Positions 1 to 7,727 of a stretch of 64,000 bases of DNA are shown here, piece after piece. Where the stretch lies: contig NZ_QNSB01000001.1 in NCBI RefSeq assembly GCF_003315415.1, positions 513,024 through 577,023 of the forward strand, given 5' to 3'. The position numbers and the translations under genes are program-made. The stretch is from Brevibacterium sanguinis. Lineage in GTDB: Bacteria > Actinomycetota > Actinomycetes > Actinomycetales > Brevibacteriaceae. Numbering within the stretch: the first letter of the stretch is position 1; each line of letters starts with the position of its first letter. A model generated the notes under the pieces. That model did no database searches. It was not told the DNA's origin and worked only from the letters and a program-made list of their open reading frames with translations.

Positions 1-1
1 G

Positions 2-163
2 GCCTACCGCATGACCGAGGATCGGGTCGAAGGGATGGTGGACACGTTCGCCCCTGTCGACCCTGCCTCGGTGGTCACCGTCGATGAACAGCGGGCCGAA
101 GCCGACCGCCTGTACGCGGAGATCCAGCGTCGAGGCGCAGACGGCCGCAGCGCAGCAGGCTGA
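2..163 (+). CDS. C-terminal end of an unidentified protein (partial)
   Basis: An open frame runs in from the left edge and ends at TGA 161-163, giving 53 residues that finish in RRGADGRSAAG. The tail is hydrophilic and predicted helical (DEQRAEADRLYAEIQ). Codon usage is typical of the high-GC neighbours, so this looks like the 3' end of a real gene. I do not recognise the family from so short a piece. It ends about 310 nt before infC, so infC has its own leader. Confidence 0.5.
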   Translation, partial: AYRMTEDRVEGMVDTFAPVDPASVVTVDEQRAEADRLYAEIQRRGADGRSAAG

Positions 164-239
164 CGGTCCGCGCACTGCGGCCAGAGCCGCCCGCTGACGC
201 GCGATCGGGCCTCGATGTGCGTGGGCTCCGGAACCGTAG

Positions 240-245
240 TACAAT
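240..245 (+). promoter_or_regulatory. Candidate -10 box of the infC operon promoter
   Basis: TACAAT lies in the gap between the upstream gene and infC and fits the actinobacterial TANNNT -10 pattern. No convincing -35 (TTGACA-like) hexamer sits 16-18 nt upstream. Transcription from here would give a leader of about 220 nt containing the hairpins at 353-382 and 399-429. Support is the motif and its position only. Confidence 0.35.
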
Positions 246-398
246 TGATTGTGGTGCGAAGCGGAGTCTGACTCCCACCTTGATCGTGAGAAGCGATCGG
301 GTCCAATGATCTGCTGACTGACAGCTTGGAGTGCGAACTCGAGAAGGAAGCAGCGGGTCGAGGTGTATTCACTTGAACCCGCAGTGGTTGTGTGTGCA

Positions 399-429
399 GG
401 CTCCCTTGGCATTCGTGTCAGTGGGAGCC
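399..429 (+). terminator. Leader attenuator (intrinsic terminator) ahead of infC
   Basis: GGCTCCC (399-405) pairs with GGGAGCC (423-429). The stem continues inward through TTGGCA and TGTCAG (one bulged T) to a TTCG loop at 412-415, and a run of T (430-434) follows directly. This is a textbook intrinsic terminator lying 45 nt before the infC start, inside the leader rather than after a gene. A smaller hairpin precedes it (GCGGGT 353-358 with ACCCGC 377-382). The 7-mer CTCCCAC at 272-278 is complementary to 421-427, part of the terminator 3' arm, so it could act as an antiterminator. Ribosomal-protein or IF3 control of infC operons is known in other bacteria; the mechanism here is inferred. Confidence 0.7.
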
Positions 430-474
430 TTTTTCATTGCCACGACACCATTTGAGCGAAAAAGGAGTGAACAC

Positions 475-1101
475 ATCAGCGAGACGCGCATCAATGACCG
501 GATTCGGGTTCCCGAGGTCCGGTTGGTCGGACCCAACGGTGAACAAGTCGGTATCGTTGCCATTCGCAAGGCACTCGACCTTGCCCGCGAAGCAGACCTC
601 GACCTCGTCGAAGTCGCCCCGCAGGCAAAGCCTCCCGTGGCGAAACTCATGGACTACGGGAAGTTCAAGTACGAATCCGCTCAGAAGGCCAGGGAAGCCC
701 GGAAGAATCAGGCGAACACCGCTCTGAAGGAGATCCGCTTCCGTCTCAAGATCGATGAGCACGACTACGAGACGAAGAAGGGTCACGTCACCCGCTTCCT
801 GTCCGCCGGAGACAAGGTCAAAGTGATGATCATGTTCCGCGGCCGTGAACAGTCTCGACCTGAGATGGGCATCAAGCTGCTGAATCGCCTGGCCGAAGAT
901 GTGTCCGAGCTGGGCACTGTCGAGTCCTCACCCAGGGTCGACGGCCGCAACATGGTGATGGTCATCGCCCCTCATAAGTCAAAGTCCGACGCCAAGGCGG
1001 AGGCCCGCAAGGCTGCGAATGAAGCCAAGGGTCGCACCGCCGAAGTGAAGTCTCGACGCGATCGCGCTGCTGCGGAGAAGAACGCACCAACCGACGCGTG
1101 A
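475..1101 (+). CDS. infC: Translation initiation factor IF-3
   Basis: IF-3 binds the 30S subunit, blocks premature 50S joining and checks initiator tRNA and start codon. The 208-residue product has the N-terminal domain ([20 protein letters not shown]), a lysine-rich linker, and the C-terminal domain ([15 protein letters not shown], then [15 protein letters not shown]). A basic Ala/Lys-rich tail follows. I chose ATC at 475 as start: it is 7 nt after AAAGGAG (461-467), and the family usually begins just before this SE-RIND region. The open frame extends upstream to 331, but that part crosses the terminator hairpin and does not look like IF-3. A rare AUU/AUC-type start is a known trait of infC and allows self-limitation by IF-3. 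It is first in an operon with rpmI and rplT. Confidence 0.97.
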   Translation: MSETRINDRIRVPEVRLVGPNGEQVGIVAIRKALDLAREADLDLVEVAPQAKPPVAKLMDYGKFKYESAQKAREARKNQANTALKEIRFRLKIDEHDYETKKGHVTRFLSAGDKVKVMIMFRGREQSRPEMGIKLLNRLAEDVSELGTVESSPRVDGRNMVMVIAPHKSKSDAKAEARKAANEAKGRTAEVKSRRDRAAAEKNAPTDA

Positions 1102-1200
1102 GAAGTGTGTACCAAGTCGTTGGAGCCTGAACGGCTCCGACTCGTGAAGTAGTTGACGATGGACCTCCATCGCCAACGAATTGCAAAGGAGAACGGCACC

Positions 1201-1407
1201 ATGCCGAAGCAGAAGACGAACAGCAGCGCCAAGAAGCGCATGCGCGTGACTGGCAGTGGAAAGATCATGCGTGAAGGCGTGAACAACCAGCACAAGTTTG
1301 AGCACAAGTCCTCGGCTCAGAAGCGTCGCGTCGGTGCCGACCAGGTCATCACCGGTGGAGATCGCAAAGTGGCCCGCAAGCTTCTGGGCAAGCTCAAGGG
1401 AAGGTGA
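1201..1407 (+). CDS. rpmI: 50S ribosomal protein L35
   Basis: A 68-residue, very basic protein starting MPKQKTNSSAKKRMRVTGSG and ending RKLLGKLKGR, the standard size and sequence type of bL35, a small protein of the large subunit. The ATG at 1201 follows AAAGGAG (1187-1193). The frame is open further upstream but without L35 similarity. It lies 99 nt after infC and 105 nt before rplT in the conserved infC-rpmI-rplT order. Confidence 0.97.
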   Translation: MPKQKTNSSAKKRMRVTGSGKIMREGVNNQHKFEHKSSAQKRRVGADQVITGGDRKVARKLLGKLKGR

Positions 1408-1453
1408 GACCCTCTCGGGTCTCCATCCCGGAGCCTGTCATCGACAGGGCTCC
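1406..1453 (+). other. Two hairpins between rpmI and rplT
   Basis: GAGACCC (1406-1412), loop TCTC and GGGTCTC (1417-1423) form a perfect 7-bp hairpin overlapping the rpmI stop codon. GGAGCCTGTC (1430-1439) pairs with GACAGGGCTCC (1443-1453) with one bulged G. Neither is followed by a T-run, so they are unlikely to end transcription. They may be RNA processing or L20-binding structures controlling rplT; the function is inferred only from location. Confidence 0.4.
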
Positions 1454-1512
1454 CCACGCTTGAAGCCAGACACCGGCACCGCCGGTGGAACTATTTTTCG
1501 AAGGAGTAACAC

Positions 1513-1902
1513 GTGGCACGTGTGAAGAGGGCGGTCAACGCTCACAAGAAGCGCCGGGTCATCCTTGACCGGGCAAGCGGCTACCGGGGACAGCGTTCGC
1601 GTCTGTACCGCAAGGCCAAGGAACAGGTCATCCATTCGCTCGTCTACAGCTACCGCGATCGTCGCGCCCGCAAGGGTGACTTCCGCCGTCTGTGGATCCA
1701 GCGCATCAACGCCGGCGCGCGCGCCAACGGCATGACGTACAACCGCTTCATCCAGGGTCTCAAGGCCGCTGGCATCGAGGTCGACCGTCGCATGCTCGCC
1801 GAGCTCGCAGTGAATGACGCTCCTACGTTCGCGCACCTCGTCAAGGTCGCCAAGGAAGCTCTTCCTGCTGACGTCAACGCAGCCAAGACCGAAGCTGCCT
1901 GA
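1513..1902 (+). CDS. rplT: 50S ribosomal protein L20
   Basis: A 129-residue basic protein, the usual bL20 length is near 117-130. It shows the conserved start [20 protein letters not shown] and the core [16 protein letters not shown], followed by [21 protein letters not shown]20 binds 23S rRNA early in 50S assembly and in many bacteria represses its own operon. The start is GTG at 1513, preceded by AAGGAG (1501-1506). Last gene of the infC-rpmI-rplT operon; a strong hairpin follows at 1966-2001. Confidence 0.97.
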   Translation: MARVKRAVNAHKKRRVILDRASGYRGQRSRLYRKAKEQVIHSLVYSYRDRRARKGDFRRLWIQRINAGARANGMTYNRFIQGLKAAGIEVDRRMLAELAVNDAPTFAHLVKVAKEALPADVNAAKTEAA

Positions 1903-1965
1903 AACTCCTGAGCCCTGATCCGGGCTCCGTGCCGCAGCACCGCGAGAGCGTGTGCCGGCCACCAC

Positions 1966-2001
1966 GAACGGTCCCGAGCCCGCAGAGGTTCGGGACCGTT
2001 C
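1966..2001 (+). terminator. Terminator hairpin after rplT
   Basis: GAACGGTCCCGA (1966-1977) and TCGGGACCGTTC (1990-2001) form a perfect 12-bp stem with a 12-nt loop. There is no T-run, as is common for actinobacterial terminators. It sits 63 nt after the rplT stop and just before the methyltransferase gene. Confidence 0.6.
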
Positions 2002-2061
2002 GCTGTGCCTGACCGAGTCAGATCCTTCCGCCAGCACTCCAACCGATCGAGAACGTGGGCC

Positions 2062-2952
2062 ATGAAACTTCCAGACGTCATCACCTCCCCGCAGTCGAAG
2101 CGGATCAAATCCGCCCTCCGGCTGCTGCGCCGCAATCACCGCAAGACCACCGGCCAGTTCCTCGTCGAAGGCCCGCAGGCCGTGCGTGAGGCGCTCGAGC
2201 GGCATGTGGAGCTCGGTCTGCAGCCGCAGAATCGCATCGTCACTGACGTCGTCGGGTCGGTGGGGGAGCGCAATGGTGCCGTTCTCGAGCTCTTCATCAC
2301 CGAGGAGGCCTCCGAGCGCCATCCCGAGTTCGTAGAGACCGTCAGGGCCCAGCGAATCCGCTGGAACATCGTCGCCGAGGATGTGCTCACCGAACTCGCC
2401 ACCACCGTCAACTCCCAGGGCGTCGTCGCCGTCTGCGCTCAGCTCGACGTCGAGCTCACCTCAGTGATGACGAAGGACGCCCAGCTCATCGTCGTCCTGT
2501 CCCAGGTCCGCGACCCCGGCAACGCCGGCACGATCATCCGCCTGGCCGACGCCGCCGGCGCTAACGCCGTGGTTCTCACGTCCTCGAGTGTCGACGTCTA
2601 CAACGACAAGACCGTCCGCTCGACGGCTGGTTCCCTGTTCCACGTCCCCGTCGTCACCGGGGTCGGCCTCGCCGAGGTGACCGAACTCGCCCGTGCCCGT
2701 GGCCTGCAGGTCCTCGCCGCCGATGCCAACGACGAGGCGCACGACCTCCACCATCCGTGGGACTCCGGCCTCGACCTCAGCGCCCGCACCGCCTGGGTGT
2801 TCGGCAACGAGGCCTGGGGGATGAAGAGCTCCGACCTCGAGCAGTGCGACGCCTCCGTCGCCGTCCCCATCTACGGCCAGGCCGAGAGCCTCAACCTCGC
2901 CACCGCCGCCAGCGTCTGCATCTACGAATCCGCCCGCAACCAGCGGATGTGA
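2062..2952 (+). CDS. SpoU/TrmH-family 2'-O-methyltransferase (rRNA/tRNA)
   Basis: A 296-residue SPOUT-class RNA ribose methyltransferase. The N-terminal substrate-binding region (QFLVEGPQAVREAL) is followed by the SpoU catalytic domain with its three motifs: VRDPGNAGTIIRLADAAGA, then AWVFGNEAWGM, then VPIYGQAESLNLATAASV. These make the trefoil-knot SAM site; SAM is the methyl donor. The ATG at 2062 starts where the family usually does; an upstream in-frame start at 2005 would overlap the terminator region. A tsnR-like gene occurs at this place in other actinobacteria, but the modified nucleotide cannot be told from sequence. Confidence 0.9.
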   Translation: MKLPDVITSPQSKRIKSALRLLRRNHRKTTGQFLVEGPQAVREALERHVELGLQPQNRIVTDVVGSVGERNGAVLELFITEEASERHPEFVETVRAQRIRWNIVAEDVLTELATTVNSQGVVAVCAQLDVELTSVMTKDAQLIVVLSQVRDPGNAGTIIRLADAAGANAVVLTSSSVDVYNDKTVRSTAGSLFHVPVVTGVGLAEVTELARARGLQVLAADANDEAHDLHHPWDSGLDLSARTAWVFGNEAWGMKSSDLEQCDASVAVPIYGQAESLNLATAASVCIYESARNQRM

Positions 2953-2983
2953 ACGGCTGGCTCGCTGCCGTTTCCACCTTAGG

Positions 2984-3547
2984 ATGGTGAACGTGACATC
3001 CCAACATGGAACGTACTTCGAGGCTTCTGGCACCAAGGCGAAGTTTTCTGATGCATTATCTGCCTGGGTGCCGATTGCCTACGAGATTTTGGTTCAGACA
3101 GCCAGTACGTATAACCAGACTTTGACTTACAAGGATCTTACTGAAGCAGTTCAGAGTCGCTCGGGCATTCGCACGAAGATGCTGATCAGCAACTGGAGCG
3201 GTGACCTGCTCGAACAAGTTGCTAGACGTGCAGCTGCAGAAGGAGAACCTCCGCTGACGTCCTTGTGCGTTCATCAAGATGGAACTATTGGTGATGGCTA
3301 CAGGCAAGCACCCAAGTCAGTTTCCAGCGATCCTGACATTGATGTTGAAGATCTTGCCGCACAGCACCGGCTGCTTTGCTACCAAAGATATTCTTCAGAT
3401 CTTCCCGCCGATGGTGGAGAACCAACGTTGACTCGACAGGTCGCTGAAGTCAGCAGCCGAGCTAGGTTGAGCGCCACTAAGCGACGGGACGTTTGTCCGA
3501 TCCACTTTGTAGAGCTGCCTTCAACGGGCATTTGTGACGATTGCTGA
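2984..3547 (+). CDS. Orphan protein with C-terminal Cys/His cluster
   Basis: A 187-residue protein I cannot assign. The N-terminal two thirds look like a folded alpha/beta domain (YEILVQTASTYNQTLTYKDL, then SGIRTKMLISNWSGDLLEQV). The last 20 residues carry CPIH and CDDC, a plausible zinc-ribbon-like pair. The base composition is clearly more AT-rich than the flanking core genes, which suggests horizontal transfer. ATG 2984 is immediately behind AGG; GTG 2993 has better ribosome-site spacing and may be the true start. It lies directly after the methyltransferase and before another probable foreign gene. Confidence 0.65.
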   Translation: MVNVTSQHGTYFEASGTKAKFSDALSAWVPIAYEILVQTASTYNQTLTYKDLTEAVQSRSGIRTKMLISNWSGDLLEQVARRAAAEGEPPLTSLCVHQDGTIGDGYRQAPKSVSSDPDIDVEDLAAQHRLLCYQRYSSDLPADGGEPTLTRQVAEVSSRARLSATKRRDVCPIHFVELPSTGICDDC

Positions 3548-3932
3548 TTAGAGTCACGCTCAATTTTCGCTATCTTTGAAGAGCTTCCGATCGGCCGATA
3601 GTTCCCACTGGCGCAGGAGCAGATCCTTCGCGACGCGCCGGCCCGTCGAGACTCAGCAACCACGGAGCTTGTCGATGAGCACTCCTCGAATCTCCGACGG
3701 TTCACCCGGTCCAGACTTCCATCGTTCTGCAAGGCTCCGGCGAATGCCTGTTCAACCGAATGCTTGAGCCAGCTCGTGGAACGAGTGGACCTCAACTGAA
3801 CCGTTGACCGAGAATTCGCGATCGTCGTCTGCGGCGCCAGGAGGCCGTTTTCTGTGCGGTCGAGTCGGCTGTTATCCACAGGAGAATTCGCGACCATTGC
3901 CAGTGGTATCAGCCGGCATTCACTCTGGGCTT
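3548..3932. other. Gap with no supported gene
   Basis: About 385 nt between the Cys/His protein and the AbiEi-like gene. Open frames exist on both strands (a 172-codon one on the minus strand), but none has a ribosome site, recognisable motifs or typical codon choice. The stretch is compositionally mixed and may be decayed DNA from the same transfer event. Confidence 0.4.
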
Positions 3933-4931
3933 ATGTATGTGTGCTTGTCTGTGGCAGAACTCCACGCCGCCGGTTTGACGACCTATCAGATCAGTCTGGC
4001 GCGGAAATGCTGCCTGAAGCGCGTTCGTCGAGGAGTCTATGTCGTTGCTCTATCGTGTCCGAACCCTGAGCACGAACTGCTATCGAGGCTCGCCTCATCC
4101 TCGATCACCGATCTTCCCATGGAGCAAGGCGGCTTGCGCAAGAAGAGGGAAGAGCACCGCATTCTAGTGCGGTCATTTGTCGGGGCTCTGCCGCCCAACA
4201 GCATGTTCTCGCACATGAGTGCGCTGATCGTGCACGGCCTGCCGGTGCCCTACTTCCAACAGAATGTTCCGCTACGTGTGGAGACGATCCACCCGCGCCA
4301 CAGTGTTCGCAGTACGACGATGCTCATTCGACAGCGTGTCTGTCTCGACACGGACAGTGCTGTCGTCGATGGAATTCCAGTGACATCGCTGCTGCGAACT
4401 CTGTGGGACATCGGCCGGGACTATCCACTGCCCTTCTCTGTCGCAGTCGGTGACGCGGCGATCCATAACCGGCTGACCACGACCGAGGAATTGGCCTCCT
4501 ACTGTGATTCTCACCCGGCGCGAACCCATCAGAACCGAATCGACTTGATGCGCGAACACATCGATGGTCGCCGTGAATCAATCGGCGAATCGATCTGCGC
4601 GATTCGATTCGTCGAATACGCCATCACCGGTTTCGAGCCTCAAGTGGAGTTCTTCAACGAGTACGGCGATGTTGAGGCCCGCCCCGACTTCACTCACAAG
4701 AAGGCGAAGGTCATTGCCGAGTTCGATGGCGAGGGGAAGTACTATCTTTCCGGCGACGACCCGAAACGAGCCTTCGAGCGTGAACGGCGACGCGAGTACA
4801 GACTGCGGAATCGTGGCTACACCGTTTTCCGCATTCGTTGGGCCGATCTGTTCTCCGCTGACCTCTTTCTCCGAATCAAGGCGTGCGTCGAAAGGAACTT
4901 GGCGGAGGGCCCATCGCGTCGCCGAGGGTGA
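3933..4931 (+). CDS. AbiEi-like N-terminal domain plus DUF559/Vsr-like nuclease-fold protein
   Basis: A protein of about 332 residues. The start has the helix-turn-helix layout of AbiEi-type antitoxin domains (LSVAELHAAGLTTYQISLAR, then LKRVRRGVYVV). The middle contains PVTSLLRTLWDIGRDY. The C-terminus (ARPDF, AEFDGEGKYY, RRREYRLRNRGYTVFRIRW) resembles the DUF559/Vsr-like endonuclease fold. Such two-domain proteins are widespread orphans in actinobacteria. The start is uncertain: ATG 3933 directly precedes the HTH, while the frame is open from 3804. No AbiEii-type nucleotidyltransferase toxin is adjacent, so classical type IV toxin-antitoxin function is unlikely. A 13-bp inverted repeat follows immediately. 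Confidence 0.7.
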   Translation: MYVCLSVAELHAAGLTTYQISLARKCCLKRVRRGVYVVALSCPNPEHELLSRLASSSITDLPMEQGGLRKKREEHRILVRSFVGALPPNSMFSHMSALIVHGLPVPYFQQNVPLRVETIHPRHSVRSTTMLIRQRVCLDTDSAVVDGIPVTSLLRTLWDIGRDYPLPFSVAVGDAAIHNRLTTTEELASYCDSHPARTHQNRIDLMREHIDGRRESIGESICAIRFVEYAITGFEPQVEFFNEYGDVEARPDFTHKKAKVIAEFDGEGKYYLSGDDPKRAFERERRREYRLRNRGYTVFRIRWADLFSADLFLRIKACVERNLAEGPSRRRG

Positions 4932-4943
4932 TGCGATCGGTTG

Positions 4944-5005
4944 ACTCAAGAGTTCGTCGGGTCTGCAAAACGCCGGGGCGTAGCAATTCGTCCGAACTCT
5001 TGAGT
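4944..5005. repeat. 13-bp perfect inverted repeat with 36-nt spacer
   Basis: ACTCAAGAGTTCG (4944-4956) is exactly complementary to CGAACTCTTGAGT (4993-5005). It starts 12 nt after the stop of the AbiEi/DUF559-like gene. There is no T-run, and the 36-nt spacer is long for a terminator. It could be a terminator, a protein-binding site or the ends of a very small mobile or REP-like element. The motif GAGTGAGAC at the right arm is repeated at 5042-5050. Confidence 0.6.
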
Positions 5006-5176
5006 GAGACTCTGGAGGCTGTGGGCCGCGAGTCAGGTCGTGAGTGAGACATCTGCCAATCCAGCCTCACTGACGCTGTCTATCCTCACCGGCGACGACG
5101 TGATTCTCTGAGGCCATCCGGTCTCATCGCCCCGACCTGCCTCGCCGGCCCATCCAGCCCGCCGGCCCGCCCAGCC

Positions 5177-6808
5177 TCACCGCTCCTGCAACTCGTCGAT
5201 GAGCACTCTGTGGTTCTCGGAGTAGTCGATCGGCACGACGATCAGCTGCACGCCCCCATCAGCGAACGCCGATTCCAAGGCCGAACCCAGCTCGGAGACA
5301 TCATCGACCCGCCGGCCGGTGGCACCATAGGCCTGCGCGTAGGTGACGAAGTCGGGGTTGCCGTAGGTCAGGCCGTAGTCGGGCAGGTTCTCGACGTCCT
5401 GCTTCCAGCGGATCATCCCGTAGGCGTGGTCCTCGACGATGACGACCACCAGATTGAGTCCGAGTCGCACCGCGGTTTCCAGCTCCTGGCTGTTCATGAG
5501 GAATCCGCCGTCGCCGCAGACGGCCATCACCCGACGGTCCGGATGCAACAGCGCAGCAGCCATTGCGGACGGCAGCCCCGCACCCATGGTCGCCAGGGCA
5601 TTGTCGAGGAGCAGGGTGTTGGCTCGCGTGGTCCGGTAGTTGCGGGCGAACCAGATCTTGTACATGCCGTTGTCGAGGGCGACGATCCCGTCTTCGGGCA
5701 TCACTGCGCGGACCTCGTGGACGATGCGCTGTGGAGTGAAACGGTTCTCGGTCGCTCTGTCGGCGACCCGGGCCAGGATCCCCTCCCGCAGCGGCAGCAG
5801 CTCCTGCGCGTGGGGGACCTGTCCCTCGAGGCGATCGGCCAGAAGCGGCAGAGTCGGGCTGAGGTCGCCGATCACCTCGTACTGCGGGAAGTAGACCTGT
5901 TCGACGACTGCTGCGCGATATCCGATGTGCACGACGGTCGGCCCCTCCTCATCCATCGTGAAGGGCGGCTTTTCGGTGGTGTCGTGGCCGATCGTGACGA
6001 TGACATCGGCCTGATCGATCGCGTCGTGGACGTAGTCGCCCTCGGAGAGCGCGGCCGTGCCCATGTACAGCTCGGTCGATCCCGACACCGTGCCCTTGCC
6101 CATCTGCGTCGTGAAGTAGGGGATCCGCACTCGGGCCACGAAGTCCGCCAGCGGTTGACTTGCCCCGACGCGGGATGCATCCGCGCCGAGCATGAGGAGA
6201 GGCCGTTCGGCCCGGCGGATCACCTCGGCGGCGGTGTCGAGGGCGTGGGCGCTGCCCACCGCGCGGTCGGTGACGTGGGGGCGGATGAGCGCGATCTGCT
6301 CGACCGGGGTCGCGGCGATGTCCTCGGGGAATTCCAGATGTACGGGTCCCGGGCGTTCCTCGACGGAGACGCGGAAGGCGTCGCGGACCAGGGTGGGGAT
6401 CATCGCCGCCGAGGCGATCTGACGGGTCATCTTCGTCAGCGGGGTCATCGTGGCGACGGTGTCGACGATCTGGAAGCGGGCCTGCTCGGCGGAGAGGATC
6501 CCCTTCTGGCCGGTGATCATGACGAGCGGCATCCCGCCCAGCTGCGCGTAGGCCGATCCCGTCGCCAGGTTGAGGGCGCCGGGGCCCAGCGTCGTCAGGA
6601 CCACTCCGGGCTTGCCCGTCAGTCGCCCTTCGGTGGCAGCCATGAACGCAGCGGCCTGCTCGTGACGAGTGAGGACGAGTTCGATGCTGGAGCGGCGGAT
6701 GGAATCGAGGAGATGGAGATTCTCCTCGCCGGGGAGGGCGAAGATGCGCTCGACGCCTTCGTTGACGAGGGCCTGGACCATGGCATCGGAAGCTGTCTGG
6801 GTCGTCAT
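5177..6808 (-). CDS. Acetolactate synthase-like TPP enzyme (catabolic AlsS type)
   Basis: A 543-residue thiamine-diphosphate enzyme with the three standard domains. The N-terminal Pyr domain holds the catalytic glutamate in LTRHEQAAAFMA and the GPGALN loop. A central Rossmann-like domain follows. The C-terminal PP domain has the TPP/Mg motif GDGGFLMNSQELETAVRLG. It probably joins two pyruvates to acetolactate. No ilvN regulatory subunit or ilvC is adjacent, which favours a stand-alone catabolic enzyme over branched-chain amino acid synthesis. Other TPP decarboxylases cannot be excluded. It reads leftward from ATG 6808. Confidence 0.85.
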   Translation of the reverse strand: MTTQTASDAMVQALVNEGVERIFALPGEENLHLLDSIRRSSIELVLTRHEQAAAFMAATEGRLTGKPGVVLTTLGPGALNLATGSAYAQLGGMPLVMITGQKGILSAEQARFQIVDTVATMTPLTKMTRQIASAAMIPTLVRDAFRVSVEERPGPVHLEFPEDIAATPVEQIALIRPHVTDRAVGSAHALDTAAEVIRRAERPLLMLGADASRVGASQPLADFVARVRIPYFTTQMGKGTVSGSTELYMGTAALSEGDYVHDAIDQADVIVTIGHDTTEKPPFTMDEEGPTVVHIGYRAAVVEQVYFPQYEVIGDLSPTLPLLADRLEGQVPHAQELLPLREGILARVADRATENRFTPQRIVHEVRAVMPEDGIVALDNGMYKIWFARNYRTTRANTLLLDNALATMGAGLPSAMAAALLHPDRRVMAVCGDGGFLMNSQELETAVRLGLNLVVVIVEDHAYGMIRWKQDVENLPDYGLTYGNPDFVTYAQAYGATGRRVDDVSELGSALESAFADGGVQLIVVPIDYSENHRVLIDELQER

Positions 6809-6861
6809 GATTCGACATTAACGTGCAGGCGGCCAGCCCGACACCCCTCCTCGGGAGGACG

Positions 6862-7680
6862 CTATGCCGCAGGTTCCCGAGGCTGCCTCGCTCGCACACG
6901 TGCAACGACGACGAGCAGCACCGCGGCGGCGAAGCTCGCCACGCAGACGAGGAACCCGTAGAACGGGAGTCCATACGAGGTCGTCGTGAACTCGAGACCG
7001 GAGATGGTCTCCCCGGTGCAGGTGAGACGCGGAGGCAGGTAGTGGGACTCCACCGAGTGTCTGAGCACCTCCTCGCCCTCAACGGTGGACGGACAGACCA
7101 ACAGGCCACCCGACCTCGACGCGATCAACCCCCGGAGGAACTGGGCGATTACGGTGAGCGGAGTGAGAACGCAGGCCACGACGAGGAGGCGGACCACCCA
7201 CATCTGCGCCCGGGCACCGAATCGACGGTCTGCTCGATCGGCACCATTCGGCGATCCGTCCATCATCCGTGCGACGATTGGTCTCAGGACCATGGCAGTT
7301 ACCGCTATCACCAGCGCAACTACACTGAGCCCCGCGATGACCACGGCGAGAATGGGGAGCACCGAGGTGCCCGCGAAGTGCTCCTGCTGGGCGAATCCTC
7401 CGTCGGCGAGCATCGCCTCGCACCGGTAGGTCGACGGCCCGACCCTGATGAGCTCGATCTCGTCGGCTCGGGCGCCCATCTCGATGAGATCGGCACATTC
7501 TTCCGCCGGTCCCCGACGCATGGCTCGGGAGATAACGAGGGACGATCGGACTGTCTCGGCGACTCCGAGCGCGATCGCCGCGACGAGCCCGAGAAGTGGA
7601 ATGAGGACCCTCAACGGGACCGCAGTGAAGAACGCCAGCAATGCAGAGAAGCGCGCTGGCCGCGCAGAGTAGCGAAACAA
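6862..7680 (-). CDS. Four-helix membrane protein of unknown function
   Basis: Up to 272 residues with four clear transmembrane segments: VLIPLLGLVAAIALGVAETV, VLPILAVVIAGLSVVALVIA, MWVVRLLVVACVLTPLTVIA and YGLPFYGFLVCVASFAAAVL. The two loops on the same side each carry a pair of cysteines, a pattern typical of disulfide-stabilised extracytoplasmic loops. I do not recognise the family. The start is uncertain: TTG 7680 is the first plausible one, but its GGAG is too close. The longer frame to 7914 overlaps the VOC gene and reads like its shadow. It lies 53 nt upstream of the acetolactate synthase-like gene on the same strand. Confidence 0.65.
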   Translation of the reverse strand: MFRYSARPARFSALLAFFTAVPLRVLIPLLGLVAAIALGVAETVRSSLVISRAMRRGPAEECADLIEMGARADEIELIRVGPSTYRCEAMLADGGFAQQEHFAGTSVLPILAVVIAGLSVVALVIAVTAMVLRPIVARMMDGSPNGADRADRRFGARAQMWVVRLLVVACVLTPLTVIAQFLRGLIASRSGGLLVCPSTVEGEEVLRHSVESHYLPPRLTCTGETISGLEFTTTSYGLPFYGFLVCVASFAAAVLLVVVARVRARQPREPAA

Positions 7681-7727
7681 CTCCCTAACGAAGTGACCCC
7701 GCCGATCAGCTGAGCGGGCAGTCCGCG

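Noticed and set aside
3379..3897. 172-codon minus-strand frame in the gap before the AbiEi-like gene
   Set aside because: No ribosome site, Ser/Arg-rich low-information sequence, and it overlaps the end of the supported Cys/His protein.
5210..6961. 583-codon plus-strand frame opposite the acetolactate synthase-like gene
   Set aside because: The minus-strand gene has all TPP-enzyme motifs; the plus-strand frame is rich in Gly/Asp/Arg/His without recognisable domains.
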